In this document: positions 22,181 through 33,189 of the stretch, in pieces
Numbering within the stretch: position 1 is the stretch's first letter
How the letters are laid out: every line of letters begins with the position of its first letter
NCBI GenBank assembly: GCA_027605045.1
Contig: JAQFWX010000001.1
Location: 620,001-684,000, forward strand
Direction: 5' to 3'
Length of the DNA stretch: 64,000 nt
Source: Phallus indusiatus
Taxonomy: Eukaryota > Basidiomycota > Agaricomycetes > Phallales > Phallaceae
The notes under the pieces: generated by a model
What the model was told of the DNA's origin: nothing
Databases searched by the model: none
Seen by the model: only the letters and a program-made list of their open reading frames with translations
Position numbers and translations under genes: made by a program

Positions 22181-22725
22181 CGACCGTCGACTGAACGAAT
22201 GTTCAGAATCACGTGACGTATGTTTGGCAGTGATGATGACGCGGCCCTAGAAAAAAATTGTACTAGAAGCTTCGTAAATAGAACCATTGAATGCGGTCTA
22301 AAAAATAGATCAAGAAAATACATACTTTGTGGGGGTGGTTAGTGGAAAATTCTGCAGGAAAGCTCTGAACAAAGTTGAGCCCCGCTCAACGCCAGAGACA
22401 GCGACGAACAGTGACTCAATGATGGCCGTGATGATGAGCTAAGGGCCTTTGATGATGGCCGGTTTGATGGAAGCGCGGACGCCGGACATCTGCGGGTAAC
22501 GGAGCTTGCCGGACGTGCACGGTTGTCCTTTACTTCATTTGGCAACTTGCTGTATTCCCATATTATTTATACGACGTATTTATTTATTATTTTAATTTCC
22601 CTTTCCACCTCAATCCAGGATGTTTTGCTGGATTGCGATTTTAGGTCATCAGTAGTCTAATTAGACTATCATGTGATCGTTTCGGGTTCAGTCTAATAGG
22701 ACTGTTTGTGTGGGAAGATCAGGTG
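22167..22725 (-). repeat. KDZ right terminal inverted repeat
   Basis: Reverse complement of 14236..14794, same length. It ends ...AAGATCAGGTG before the right target duplication. Its inner edge overlaps the end of the accessory gene whose stop codon is at 22178..22180. Confidence 0.88.
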
Positions 22726-22733
22726 TATTTTAT
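22726..22733. repeat. Target site duplication, right copy
   Basis: TATTTTAT, identical to 14228..14235, immediately outside the KDZ right end. Confidence 0.85.
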
Positions 22734-22811
22734 GTTCTGTTGCGGGGATATCGCCATTCAAGTTAGCCCGTGCTGAAAAACTACCAGTGGTGTGCCTTGG
22801 CGTACGCGCGA

Positions 22812-22974
22812 TTATATAAGTCCCTGGGGGCGTTGCCCTATGTCGCGTCATTCCTTGTGTGCGCATTGCTTGTTTGAGGTGTACTGAGGTGTCGTAGGGA
22901 TCGCTGTTCCCACATGGCGTCCACTCCCTTCATCTTGCTTGTCCTCTCTGTCTCCATCGCGGTACGTCTAGTTT
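22812..22974 (+). other. Orphan TATA box and signal-peptide first exon
   Basis: TATATAAG at 22812 is followed about 100 bp later by an ATG (22914) opening MASTPFILLVLSVSIA, a good signal peptide. A GTACGT donor follows at about 22962. Without splicing the frame closes 15 codons later. No matching second exon was found: beyond it lie two hairpin repeats. It may be the stranded 5' end of a secreted-protein gene, originally divergent from copy A of the acetoacetate decarboxylase-like gene. Confidence 0.35.
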
Positions 22975-23061
22975 TCCGTGTGTTGCGCGGAATCTCCCAG
23001 TGTCATTGATGTACTACCAATCAATGTCGCAAAAATCGCAAGTGTCTTATATTAATTAATG

Positions 23062-23151
23062 ATTGAGTCAAGGCGCTAACTTCACATTTTATCAGTTTAC
23101 ATATAAAGTTTTATTAACCGATAAAATGTGAAATTAGAGCCTTGACTCACT
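23062..23151. repeat. Hairpin, about 30 bp arms
   Basis: The left arm (TGAGTCAAGGCGCTAACTTC onward, 23064..23093) pairs with the right arm (23120..23149) with about two mismatches around a 26 bp AT-rich loop. Probably a small non-autonomous DNA element or a palindromic remnant. Confidence 0.6.
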
Positions 23152-23183
23152 TTAGGATCGCGCGCGCGCGGCGGCTGCGCACA

Positions 23184-23290
23184 ATGATCTGGGTTTTGGC
23201 TCTGAAGCACGTTCTCCCATCTTGTAACCTCCAGGGCGCTCTGGAAGTTTCAAGATGGGGGAAGTGCTTCAAAGCCGAAACTCAGATCAT
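23184..23290. repeat. Hairpin repeat family, copy 1
   Basis: A near-perfect inverted repeat of 107 bp. Arms of about 40 bp start ATGATCTGGG and contain GGCTCTGAAGCAC, and the loop holds the quasi-palindrome CCAGGGCGCTCTGG. A second copy lies at 36466..36574. I cannot tell whether it is a MITE, a structured RNA or a remnant. Confidence 0.7.
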
Positions 23291-24005
23291 TGATCAGTAT
23301 TCGAACAGAACTTTGACTGCCTGTCTTTTGCTGGGCAACTGGCTCTTCGTGAACACCTTTCGGTGACTACGGCCATTTTCAGTAATAATAAATAGGAAAC
23401 CGTTTCGATAATAAGCTGTTCGTATACTAGTGGCCTGCCCATCCAACGAAGAAGTCAACAGTGTATGTCGCTTTAATTATAAAAGAAAACAAAGATCTGT
23501 TTATTGATCATCATACAGTGATGAAGTTGGTTGGACGCTGCATTGTATTGAAAGAGTGCTTCACAGACGTCATTAAAACTTTTTCGAACTGAGTATTCAA
23601 GTTGTTAATTGGAGTTGTGGGTTTATTGTCTGACTCCGATCAAACTTTGCCTTCAATCCCATCATAGACAACTGTGAGCTTTGTAACGACTAATACAAGT
23701 CGTGCAGATTGGAAGATAGAGACAAGTTAAGGGTGATTTGGGTATAACAGAACGGCTAAAAATCAACTGCCAGCGATCTCATTGTAAGTGCATCCCTTAC
23801 ATCAAATCACAGACGTTGATATGAGAGTCTTAGACCCTGAGTTTAATGGAAGTCTACGGCCGTTTAACTTGAAAAAGCACTACTACATCACAGCCAATTT
23901 AAGGAGGAAAATGCCGCAAGGAAAATTACATATGGCAGAACGAAACCAATCGCATGATAGGAGTACGTTAAAAAATTGACAATTCTAGCGTCAATGTCAT
24001 CTTGT
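23291..24005. other. Intergenic, no gene seen
   Basis: AT-rich DNA between the hairpins and the first DUF6533 relic. Short frames only. No RNA gene or repeat recognised. Confidence 0.4.
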
Positions 24006-25601
24006 CTAAACGTGTTGTTCATGGACTGAGAGAATGTCCGTGTCATTGAAGACATCATCATGACCACGATCTTCGTCATAATATCCTCCCTTCCCCTCTT
24101 CAGGCGTAGACATTTCCACGATAATGGATTCATGCATGTGCTGAACGATGCTAGCGAATTGGAGTGTTGGTAAAGTTATGTTACTGGCACTAATTTTGGC
24201 CGAGTTAAAACCCCGGAGATCCAGTGTAAAATCGGCTATCAAAATACTCGATAGGCTTGGGGAAAAGGTGAGATGGCGGATTGAGCATTCAAAACATGTT
24301 AGTCTTACGCATTCATCATGAGAACGAAGTTATCTGGTAATAAGGGAAAATAAACCTGGTGGATTCAATACTATGCCTGACCGACGCAAAATATACAACA
24401 CTTACGTGTATGTCTATTATCTAGAGATGCCATGAGAACAATTTGTAGGCCCGAATTCATTCAGATTTCCGGACTCACAGTTATAACTGCATGAGTAATC
24501 TCGAATATAATGACGAAACTAAAAAAAATGACACTTGTGTATGAGACATTGATGCTGAACTTTATATATTGGGACTTACCAACATCTCAATATACCTATC
24601 ACTTGTTATTACATAAACTCAATAGAATTTTTCGTTGAAACTCACTCTGTTTTAGAATTATGTGGGCAAGACCGTGGTCATTTTGAATTCCAGCTTGACG
24701 TTTTAATTTCCATGTTCCCCAAACCCTCCATATGCAAATACCAATTATAAAGATATCTGTGATAATCAGGACAACATTTTCGACAAAGGTAATCAAGTTA
24801 ATTCTAGCTGCGGTTATCTTAGACCAGAGGCGCGAAATGATTATGTTACGGAAATATACCGTTGGAACTGGAATGAAAATGAAAACATGTCTGTCAGTAC
24901 GGCTATTAAGGGACAACAACATGCGAATTGAAAAGTTAACCTTGGTGCACATCCAGGAAATGCTATTAAGTCTGAAAAAGGATATGTTATACTTGAAAAT
25001 ACTCTTATTCTAAATTGCTTCACCATAAAGGAAAATAGTTGCTTGTGAGAGAAAACCAAATGCTAAAGGGATAAATATAGTTTTTGCTCCTTCACATAAC
25101 GAATATGCTCGAGCAACCAACAAGCCTAGATTAGTTATGGTATAACCTATCAAAATAATGTAATATTCATGAAAAGATCACAGTCATGGCAGACCTTGGA
25201 TACCAATAGTTGACAAAAATGCCGTGGAGCCCGACGCATTGTCGAGTATACTACATCTTGAGGTATCTCATTAGATTGAATCAAAATCAAAAAGATGGTT
25301 TGAACCATATATATTCCACTTCTTCTGGGAGCTTGGACAATGCAGCGTAGGAAACAAGGACTTGTGTTTTTTTATTGTTATGATTTTATTATTATTTGAA
25401 TTTGGCTTGCTCACCTAAAAAACTGATATTGAACCAGTTGAGGAGATAACTGACGATTTCGGATTGGCGATTCAGTAGCAATTGGAGACTGTTGACGGGT
25501 ATGAAGTGAACTTGGAAGGACACATACTTTATATAGACATCCTCAATAAGAGTGTCTATCATCGCCATAGATATATTCGAGTTATTGTGCATGCTATCCA
25601 T
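24006..25601 (-). pseudogene. DUF6533-family membrane protein, copy 1, internal deletion
   Basis: The first exon (ATG at 25601) reads MDSMHNNSNISMAMIDTLIE with two N-glycosylation sequons. The third exon keeps YAALSKLPEEVEYIWFKP, but then hits a stop. The segment that in other copies continues with the second membrane helix (YIFARYA...) is missing, with a direct join to intron-like sequence near 25290. Later parts survive: ARAYSLCEG, the DLIAFPGC motif, IIGICIWRVWGTWKLKRQ, and the tail exon with LDLRGFNSAKI and IIVEMSTPEE. So it is a relic with one clean deletion rather than diffuse decay. Confidence 0.65.
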
Positions 25602-25919
25602 GTAGCTGATGTCAGGGTACGTCTCAGGTTAACGGTCATTCTAGTATATTAGCGTAGTATAGTATAACCTACTTAGATGCCTACGCACTCTACGTTGGTC
25701 ATACGGTACCCGGTATACCGGTCCGTATTCATCTCTCACGTATTCTTCCGAACTCTCCCCGTTTCTCCGTTCGCTCCATTCTGCCCTATCTCCCTCTTTC
25801 TCTATGTCGTTCGTATGTCCTCGACTGCCGACTCTTCCTATTGGCAGATAATGTACCTGATAGCTATTGGTTAGAGATAGCGTAATCATGTATATATACT
25901 TCTGTGCACGCATGAGTAG

Positions 25920-26578
25920 TGTTAGGGCGACTCAGGGCACACACCTAGAGGAGGGAAAACCTAAGATCTATTGCGGGGCAGCAACTAACTACTCACCTAG
26001 AGGAGGGAAAACCTAAGAGAACAAGCTTAGGTATCCCCCTCTAGGGAAAACGCATATAAATACAGAGTACGAGGCGCCCGACTGATTGTAACGGATTTGG
26101 GATATAGGAATGGGCCCCCCTGGGGCCCATTAATGGCCTAGTGCCCATGCAGTGCCTTTGGCACTGCAGCTGCAGTAGTTGCGCGTCACAGCGTGACGCT
26201 TAAGCGCCCGTCACACCCTTACAGCGGTGTGACTAGTAGTTACATTAGTTAATCTTAATTTTCCTACTACTACTGCATGTAATTCCCTATTAGCCTTATT
26301 GAGCAATAGACAGGAATTCTGTGCACTTGTGGGAAAATAAGAAATTCCTTTAATCAGACCCCCTGTGGTCTGATTTTCAACTGTTACACTGATCCCCATG
26401 GGATCCGAGGAGATAGAAACAGAAATCAGAGTAAATCGAAGAAATCGAGAAATCGAAGAAACGACAAAAGTAGTGGAAACGGTAAGATATGGAAAATGAA
26501 GGAAATCGAAGTGCGAAATGAAACCGAAAGAAATCGAAAAGATCGAATAATTGGGCGAGGCGCTAGCGTACCGTGACA
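25920..26578 (+). mobile_element. LTR-like element, family 2, copy a, with nested insertion
   Basis: Starts TGTTAGGG, ends CCGTGACA, and is flanked by the 5 bp direct repeat AGTAG. TG...CA ends with a 5 bp duplication are the marks of a solo LTR. It has an internal TATAAATAC near 26055 and the recurring CACCTAGAGGAGGG / CCTAAG boxes. Another LTR-like element is nested at 26087..26388. Confidence 0.65.
26087..26388 (+). mobile_element. Nested LTR-like element, family 3
   Basis: Starts TGTAACGG, ends CTGTTACA, 302 bp, flanked by CTGAT on both sides (26082..26086, 26389..26393). The uninterrupted relative at 33513..33864 has this CTGAT only once, which confirms the insertion. Contains strong internal palindromes (GGGCCCCCCTGGGGCCC, GCAGTGCCTTTGGCACTGC). 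Confidence 0.65.
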
Positions 26579-27014
26579 AGTAGCTCCTTGCGCTATTATA
26601 GACTGGGTTACTGGGTTATAGTAGCAGTCTGATCCTTAAGTCTAATCGCTGAACGATCGTGCCCTAACAGCTGAGGGCAGCTTATGAGTTTTTAATGCTT
26701 CATTCAGGTTACAGTGTGGATGATATATATGCTACTGTGTCTTTATGTCGTCTCGGTACCGTTAGATCGCACTAATCAAGGGACACGACTGTCAAAAGCA
26801 TCATTATGATTGAAAAAAAGACGGAATAACCATTATACGAAAGGTCTCGTACCTTAGTCTTGGTAGAATATAAAGGATTGCAGGATAGATTAGACGAGCA
26901 TATGGCGCTAGATGAGGCATGAGATGATACACAAGAAGGGCACAGGATGGGGCACTGTGGAACATTGATGCATGATGATGAAGACGAAAATCTGAGATTC
27001 TAATATGCAATCTC

Positions 27015-27418
27015 TGTTAGGGCTACTCAGCTCAGACTAGAGGGAGGGGATCCTAAGTATTATATTGGACGATAACTATACTACTCACCTAGAGGGAGGG
27101 GATCCTAAGAGAACAAGCTTAGGGACCCTCACTCTAGGTACAGCTACTATATACATAAAACGACGACGCGGCGTGCGGCCCTGACACAGCTAAGTGCCAG
27201 GCGCCCAAGCCGAACCTAAGCGACGTGATGTCACGGGCATCACGCCGGGTACGAGCGCGCGACGCGCGCGACGCGCGCGAGTAGAGAAGGTGAAATAGAG
27301 ACAGAACGAGGGAACGGAAAGTGAAAGTAAAATACGGAAATGATAAATAAAATAGAAACGAAATGATGCCGATAATAATAAATAGGAAAATGAGAGACGG
27401 CGGTAGCGTACCCTGACA
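27015..27418 (+). mobile_element. LTR-like element, family 1, copy a
   Basis: 404 bp, TGTTAGGG...CCCTGACA, flanked by ATCTC on both sides. Contains TATATACAT near 27146 and GC-rich CGCGCGACGCGCG repeats. No protein-coding interior, so a solo LTR is the likeliest reading. Confidence 0.7.
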
Positions 27419-28454
27419 ATCTCTGGAGTACATATTATATAGCCTGACGCTGTTAGGTAACCGGCACTTGCAGGAGACCAGCGGCCATCCTTTTTCATCA
27501 AAAATATGACTAGCACACAGACTGGACCATTTTTCTTACTTTTCTCCTTTTGTTGTGGACCTTTGCTAAACATCTTGTGTCTTGTTTGTCTGTGGATTAC
27601 TATTGTTTGTGTTCGCAGGTCATTGCCTCCTTGCTCCTTTTCCCCTTTCCCCTTTTTCCCTTTTCTTCCTTTCTCCCTCCTTTTCGTAGAATAGGTTAAT
27701 CTGCCTCTGTTATAAAAGAGCGGAATATTGTACTTAGTTAGACATCTCACTCAGAATACATTGTACTTGCTTTATCGGTTATCGGCTCTTCTCTTCTCTA
27801 ATATAATCCAGCTAAAACTCGTCGTCTCGACGGCATCTGTGATAAGATTCAGATAATCTTATCACGTCTTTCACCTTCCATACGCGTTCTCAAATCTCTC
27901 GATCTTCAGCAACTCGACCTTCGTATTCGGACATCGGACATTATTCAAAATCGTTAAGCAATATTTTCTATTTGTTAAATCTAAAATCTACGCTATGCTC
28001 GGTAACCTTACAGACGCTGTCATGCTAAAAAATCCAACAAGACTTAAGTTCAGTAGATGAAGAGAGTCGATCTTATCATGGCCAGTAGTACGATAACGCT
28101 GTCATTATCAACCGCATCATCCCAATCCAGCCCCCAACCCCAAACAACCCGAAAGCCATCATTTTACGCTTTGAAATCATAGCCTATTTTGATCAGCTCA
28201 ATTTCTTCTCGGTTGTTGGTAGGACTGATACCCGCATTTGAGATGTTGACACATTGCCAAATATGGCAGCCGATTGATTGATCATGAGATAAACCAAGTC
28301 GCTAAAATACAGCATGTTGCAGCTTGCAATGAGATCACTTGAAGCAGAAGACATATCATATTCACACCGATGCTTCAGACCCTTCCTAATCAAAAAATTT
28401 CTGCGTAAAAACAATTGAAATTGTCGATGATTTCAATTATTATCACCGTATTTT
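27419..28454. other. Spacer between LTR-like elements
   Basis: Contains a pyrimidine-only tract (about 27619..27683) followed by TTATAAAAGAG. That could be the remnant of another retroelement end. The rest shows no gene I can support. Confidence 0.35.
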
Positions 28455-28854
28455 TGTTAGGGCTACTCAGCTCAGACTAGAGGGAGGGGATCCTAAGGTA
28501 AATATATTGGGAGAGAACTAACTACTCACCTAGAGGGAGGGGATCCTAAGAGAACAAGCTTAGGGACCCTCACTCTAGGGACAGCGACTATATACATGAA
28601 AAACGATAGTGCGGCGTGCGGCCCTGACACAGCTAAGTGCCAGATGCCCAAACCGAACATAAGCGACGTGACGCCTACGGCGTCACACCGGGTACGAGCG
28701 CGCGACGCGCGCAAGTAGAGAAAGTGGAATAGAGACGGAGGGAGCAAACGGAGGGTAGAGATAATATATGGGAAATATAAATAAGGTAGAGGGAAATATA
28801 TACCGATGATAATAAATGAGGAAAGATGAGGGGACGCGGTAGCGTACCCTGACA
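28455..28854 (+). mobile_element. LTR-like element, family 1, copy b
   Basis: 400 bp, TGTTAGGG...CCCTGACA, flanked by ATTTT on both sides (28450..28454, 28855..28859). Same internal layout as copy a. Confidence 0.7.
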
Positions 28855-28980
28855 ATTTTGACTATCATTATGTGTCACTGGCCGATGTCACACATAAACA
28901 GGCTCTTGTATGCGTGGTCAATCTAATTTCATTGATAACGGAAGTTAAATCAAACAACATGGACGAATTTATTCATCACC

Positions 28981-29815
28981 CACTGGAGACATTGTAGGGT
29001 TTAGCCAAAAAAAGGATCCTAAGAAAATTATAGTTCGAGGCATAGACTATTGATGATTTACTGAATTATACAACTGTATCATAACTAATACTCAGATTAA
29101 GGGATTCTGGCCTGCAAAATTGTCAGTATGCTGCTATTATTATCTTAGTTAAATTCTGTAATAATTTTTACTTATATAACACTATGAATAACTTTCTCTA
29201 TTCAGTCAAACAGTATACAAACTAAAACATATATTATTATTAACTATAGTGGAAAATTATATATTCAAGTTGATATAATTACTTGTCAATAAAGTATTTT
29301 ATCATAATTTTGAGGGTGTGGAAAATATTGAGTTTCTGTGTAATTAAAACTTAAGGTCACAATATGTGACATTAGAGTTTTCTCAAGATTTTCCAGGAAT
29401 CCATGTATTATTAAGGTTTTCCCAGGAAAACTCTAATATTACAAAGAGTATTCTCATGCTTAAAATTAGGCTTTTCCCATGCATCTAAATTATAATAGAA
29501 ATATATTCTCACAATAAATATAAACAACATTTTCAGAACATTCTTCAATATGGATGATGATAATGTAAGTTTCATTCTGTTTATTATTTTACTGAATGGA
29601 TAACATTGATCATGGGCTTATATGATAAAGAATTATTACATAATTCAACCAAGATATTATAGCAGTATACTGACAATTTTCCAAACCAGAATCCCTTAAT
29701 CCAAGTATTAATTATAATATAATTGTGCAATTTGGTAAATCATCAATAGTCTATACCTCAAACTATAATTTTCTTAAGATCCTTTTTTTGGCTAAACCCT
29801 ACAATGTCTCCAGTG
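28981..29815. mobile_element. CACTA-like non-autonomous DNA element
   Basis: 835 bp with imperfect inverted arms of about 170 bp, starting CACTGGAGACATTGTAGGG on both sides. The outer trinucleotide is ACC on each flank. CACTR ends and a 3 bp duplication point to the CACTA (EnSpm) group, though a 3 bp match can be chance. AT-rich interior without a gene. Confidence 0.55.
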
Positions 29816-29865
29816 ACCGTCGCAGTCAGGAAAGAAAGGTGCAGTACATCTATCAATAATAACCA

Positions 29866-29878
29866 GTCGCACTGCGAC
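29866..29878. other. Palindrome downstream of DUF6533 copy 2
   Basis: GTCGCACTGCGAC, 13 bp, lies 36 bp beyond the stop codon of the copy ending at 29914. Near-identical palindromes follow two other copies (38980 and 46117). Confidence 0.5.
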
Positions 29879-31248
29879 ATTGAAAAGTGACAGTTCTTTC
29901 GGTGTCACTTTCCCTAACAAGTGTTTTGTTCTTGTTCTTGAATGGGCTGAATGTCCATGCCACTCGCAGGCTCTCCTGAACCGGAAACATGTCCATTTTC
30001 ATGTCCATCATGATTATCATCTCCTTCACCCTCCTCTTCCTCAAAGTCAGGCATGGACATTTCTACGATGATGGATTGATGCACATATTGAACAACGTTA
30101 GAAAGTTGGAGGGTCGGTAAGATTATGTTACTGGCTCTGATTTTGACGGAGTTAATGCGGCGAAGATCTATGGCGAAATCGGCTACTAAAATGCTCGACA
30201 AGCTTGCGAGTGGCGTTGATAGAGTATTATTGGGTGTTAATATGGAAGCCTTACGTATTTGCCACGATATCAAACACACTAGGTACGAGGGGCTCGGTGG
30301 ACTGATGTGTTTAATGACTATTATCTGACAGAGATTATAGCACCTACATGCACGTGTATGCCCTAAAAAGTACCGTAAACACAGCTTTATTATTTAAAAT
30401 TCATACTTACTGTCAAGACTGCATGCGCGAAGGTGGTAGCAGTGACAAAACTTGCAAAATCAACTAGGAGACACTCGTCGCCTAAAAACAAACTCACAAG
30501 TATCTCGATATAGCTTTATAGTGATTAAAAAAACTTATCCGAGCTAGTGAATTTGCCACAACTTACTCTGTATCAGAAATATGGAAGCAACACTGCGTCC
30601 AACTTGAATTTCAGCCTCAAGTTGGCGCTTCAATTTCCAAGTCCCCCAAACCTTCCACATGCAAATGCTAAATATAATCATTTCTGTGATCATACTGATA
30701 ATGTTTTGGCCAAGGAAGATCAAGTTAGACTTCGCTGCAAATATCTTATCTTAGACTCAAAAAGTACTAAAAAAACATGTTGCGTACCGTTATAACTAGT
30801 GTGACCATGGCAATATTTCAGATTGTGAATGTAGGAGCGAAGTCATCAGAAGTTCTTACCCTACTCCACATTTGGAGAATGATATTATGACTAGATAAAA
30901 AATATGTTAGCCATATTTGTAATGCCTCAGATTCTTGAAATTATTCACTGTACAAACTAAAAGCAAGCACCGACAGAGAAGCTAAGGCCAGTGTCATAGC
31001 TAATATTCTCGCTCCTTTGCACAACGCATATGCCCAAGAAACCAATAAGCCTAAAAGATATGATCTAAATGCCTTGGAAATAATGTGACAAGAAAGGTCA
31101 GACCTTGAGTACCAATATTTGCCAGAAATGTCATGGAGTTTGCCATGTTATTGACTATGCATTGTGTCTTACTTGAATGATGTTTGTATCAAAATGGGTC
31201 AATATTCGAAATCAGTTTTTTACTCACCTATCCAACTATAGATACATA

Positions 31249-31644
31249 TGTCAGGGTACGCTACCGCTGTCTCTCATTTTCCTATTTATTATCATCGGCA
31301 TCATTTCGTTTCTATTTTATTTATCATTTCCATATTTTACTTTCACTTTCCGTTTCCTTGTTCTGTCTCTATTTCACTTTCTCTACTCGCGCGCGTCGCG
31401 CGCTCGTACCCGGCGTGATGCCCGTGACATCACGTCGCTTAGGCTCGGCTTGGGCGCCTGGCACTTAGCTGTGTCAGGGCCGCACGCCGCGTCGTCGTTT
31501 TATGTATATAGTAGCTGTACCTAGAGTGAGGGTCCCTAAGCTTGTTCTCTTAGGATCCCCTCCCTCTAGGTGAGTAGTTAGTATTCTCCTTAATATATTA
31601 TCTTAGGATCCCCTCCCTCTAGCCTGAGCTGAGTAGCCCTAACA
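31249..31644 (-). mobile_element. LTR-like element, family 1, copy c (reverse)
   Basis: 396 bp in the opposite orientation to copies a and b, inside an intron of DUF6533 copy 2. Flanks are ACATA and CTGTA, so no target duplication is visible, unlike the other copies. Recombination between elements could explain that. Confidence 0.6.
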
Positions 31645-31800
31645 CTGTAGATTGAGCATTAATTTGAATCCCAGGGGACACGTATTAGAACAGGGATGCC
31701 GCTTATACTCAAACTTACAAGTACATAATTCTCGATGAAACTGAGTCCCAAAATCACTAAGACTGCGTATCTTGCAAATATATATGCAAATTATAATAGT

Positions 31801-32653
31801 GTCCCACGACTTTCCGTAACGGTCCCACGACTGTCTGTAACGGTCCTGTGACAGTCGTAACAGTCGCGCTCTTCAGCCGCGTCTGTCCCTGAATTTAACT
31901 ATTACGGTCTCAATTCCCCGAACCATTCCCGTCACCTCCCTGAACAATATTCGTCACATGTGTCCAACCATTTCTGTCCCAACTTTCGATATCTCAGCAT
32001 TTCCTTGATAGATTTGGATAGAATTTTGATGATTGAATAGCTAAAAGTAAGGAGAATTTTGGAAAATTATTTAGAAAGCTTTAATCGCGCATTTTCCTAT
32101 GTATATAATGTAAATTCAAATTATCATTTATTTCTTGCTCCTTCCACAACAGAATAACACAGAGTACTCCTGGCTCTGAATTTTATTAATATATTCTTTT
32201 CATAATGATTCTCTTCATAATATATGAACAAAGTACATATCAAAAAACAGTGTTACTGTGCATTAATATATAGGTTCCATGCAAAATCCAGATGAGTGGC
32301 CTTCTCGGCTGGAGTCTTACAGTGAGCGCCTATTTGAACTTAAGCGAGATCGCCAAAATAGGCCAGAACTTGCTGAAATTCACGAAGTCCCTATTCATAG
32401 ACGCCGAAAAACTGAGACGCGTCATCGATGTTTTGAGGGCACCATTCCGTCATTTTCTATTATTATAACTTGAAAATAATTTTATCTTATTTAAACCAAT
32501 AAATAAAAACTTTTTCGCCTTTTGACTTTGAAAATCGCATCAGTAGATGAAGAGGAATTGAAAGTTGGGACGGTGGAGGACAACTTCGGCAGAAATCAGA
32601 CTCGCGCGGGACGTTAAGGACTGTCACGGGACCGTTACGGAAGGTCGTGGGAC
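31801..32653. mobile_element. Mutator-like non-autonomous element
   Basis: 853 bp with inverted ends GTCCCACGACYTTCCGTAAC followed by GGTCCC, and sub-terminal repeats of the same unit. Flanking 9-mers, read on the gene strand, are CCATAATAA and CTATTATAA (two mismatches), compatible with an aged 9 bp duplication. It interrupts exon 3 of DUF6533 copy 2. No transposase inside. Confidence 0.5.
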
Positions 32654-33189
32654 GTTATTATGGCATGCAATATATATAATAATGTAGGAATGCTGAATGA
32701 TTGAAACCATATATGTTCCACTTCTTCCGGAAACTTGGCAAGTGCAGCATAAAAACCAAGTGCTTGTGTTTTTGTTACGGAGTCTTTTTCAAAAAAAATC
32801 TGATTTTAGCTTGCTCACCTAGCATGCTGATGAGAAACAAGTTGAAGATATATCTAATATGATATCCAATCATTTGAAATATTTGAAATGAAGCGAGTAA
32901 ACACATACACTTGGTAGGTACCCTCAATAAAGGCCTCTAATGCCATCATCTCAGCGGATGCGTTCCAATTACTGTCCATATTCGTATGATAGAGGAGTGA
33001 CTAAGGAGTACTTCAATGTATTTTTACCTTCATCTCGGCTAGGCTTATGAATGCGCTTTTGCCATCATTTTGCCTCAGTTCCTGTAGATTGCACTGAAAA
33101 GAAGAGGGAAAATATCGGATCCTGACACCTCAGTGTTACCATGTCGAAGACGAAAAAATACGCACGTTTTATTTAATCCGTCACCATTT

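Larger units (their letters stand above)
14236..22725 (+). mobile_element. Complete KDZ (Kyakuja-Dileera-Zisupton) DNA transposon
   Basis: This 8,490 bp element is bounded by the 8 bp direct repeat TATTTTAT and by terminal inverted repeats of 559 bp. The ends read CACCTGATCTTCCC inward. It holds three intron-containing genes, all on the plus strand: a KDZ transposase (14900..18193), a proline-rich coiled-coil protein (18962..20549) and a basic protein (20771..22180). All frames are intact after splicing and the repeat arms appear identical, so insertion looks recent and the element may still be active. KDZ transposons are known to have multiplied in agaricomycetes, sometimes with TET/JBP dioxygenase genes; no such gene is present here. 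Confidence 0.9.
29914..32979 (-). pseudogene. DUF6533-family membrane protein, copy 2, disrupted by insertions
   Basis: The first exon begins at 32979 (MDSNWNASAEMMALEAFIE). The third exon reaches PEEVEHIWFQSFSIPTLLY and is then cut by the Mutator-like element at 31801..32653. The rest of that exon resumes beyond it (RYAVLVILGLSFIE). An LTR-like element (31249..31644) sits in the following intron. The C-terminal exon is well preserved: SLSSILVADFAIDLRR, then SIIVEMSMPDFEEEEGEG and an acidic, histidine-containing tail. Confidence 0.7.

Noticed and set aside
23155..23172. GCGCGCGCGC run as a regulatory island
   Set aside because: A short simple repeat at the edge of a hairpin element; nothing else supports regulation.
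25940..26040. Repeated CACCTAGAGG / CCTAAG boxes as a possible CRISPR-like array
   Set aside because: Only two direct units per element, part of a palindrome, in a eukaryote; no spacers or cas genes.
25920..28854. Reading the TGTTAGGG elements as hAT-type MITEs with 8 bp duplications
   Set aside because: An 8 bp match appears only by chance at one copy. Five bp duplications with TG...CA ends hold for four family copies and for the nested element, favouring LTRs.
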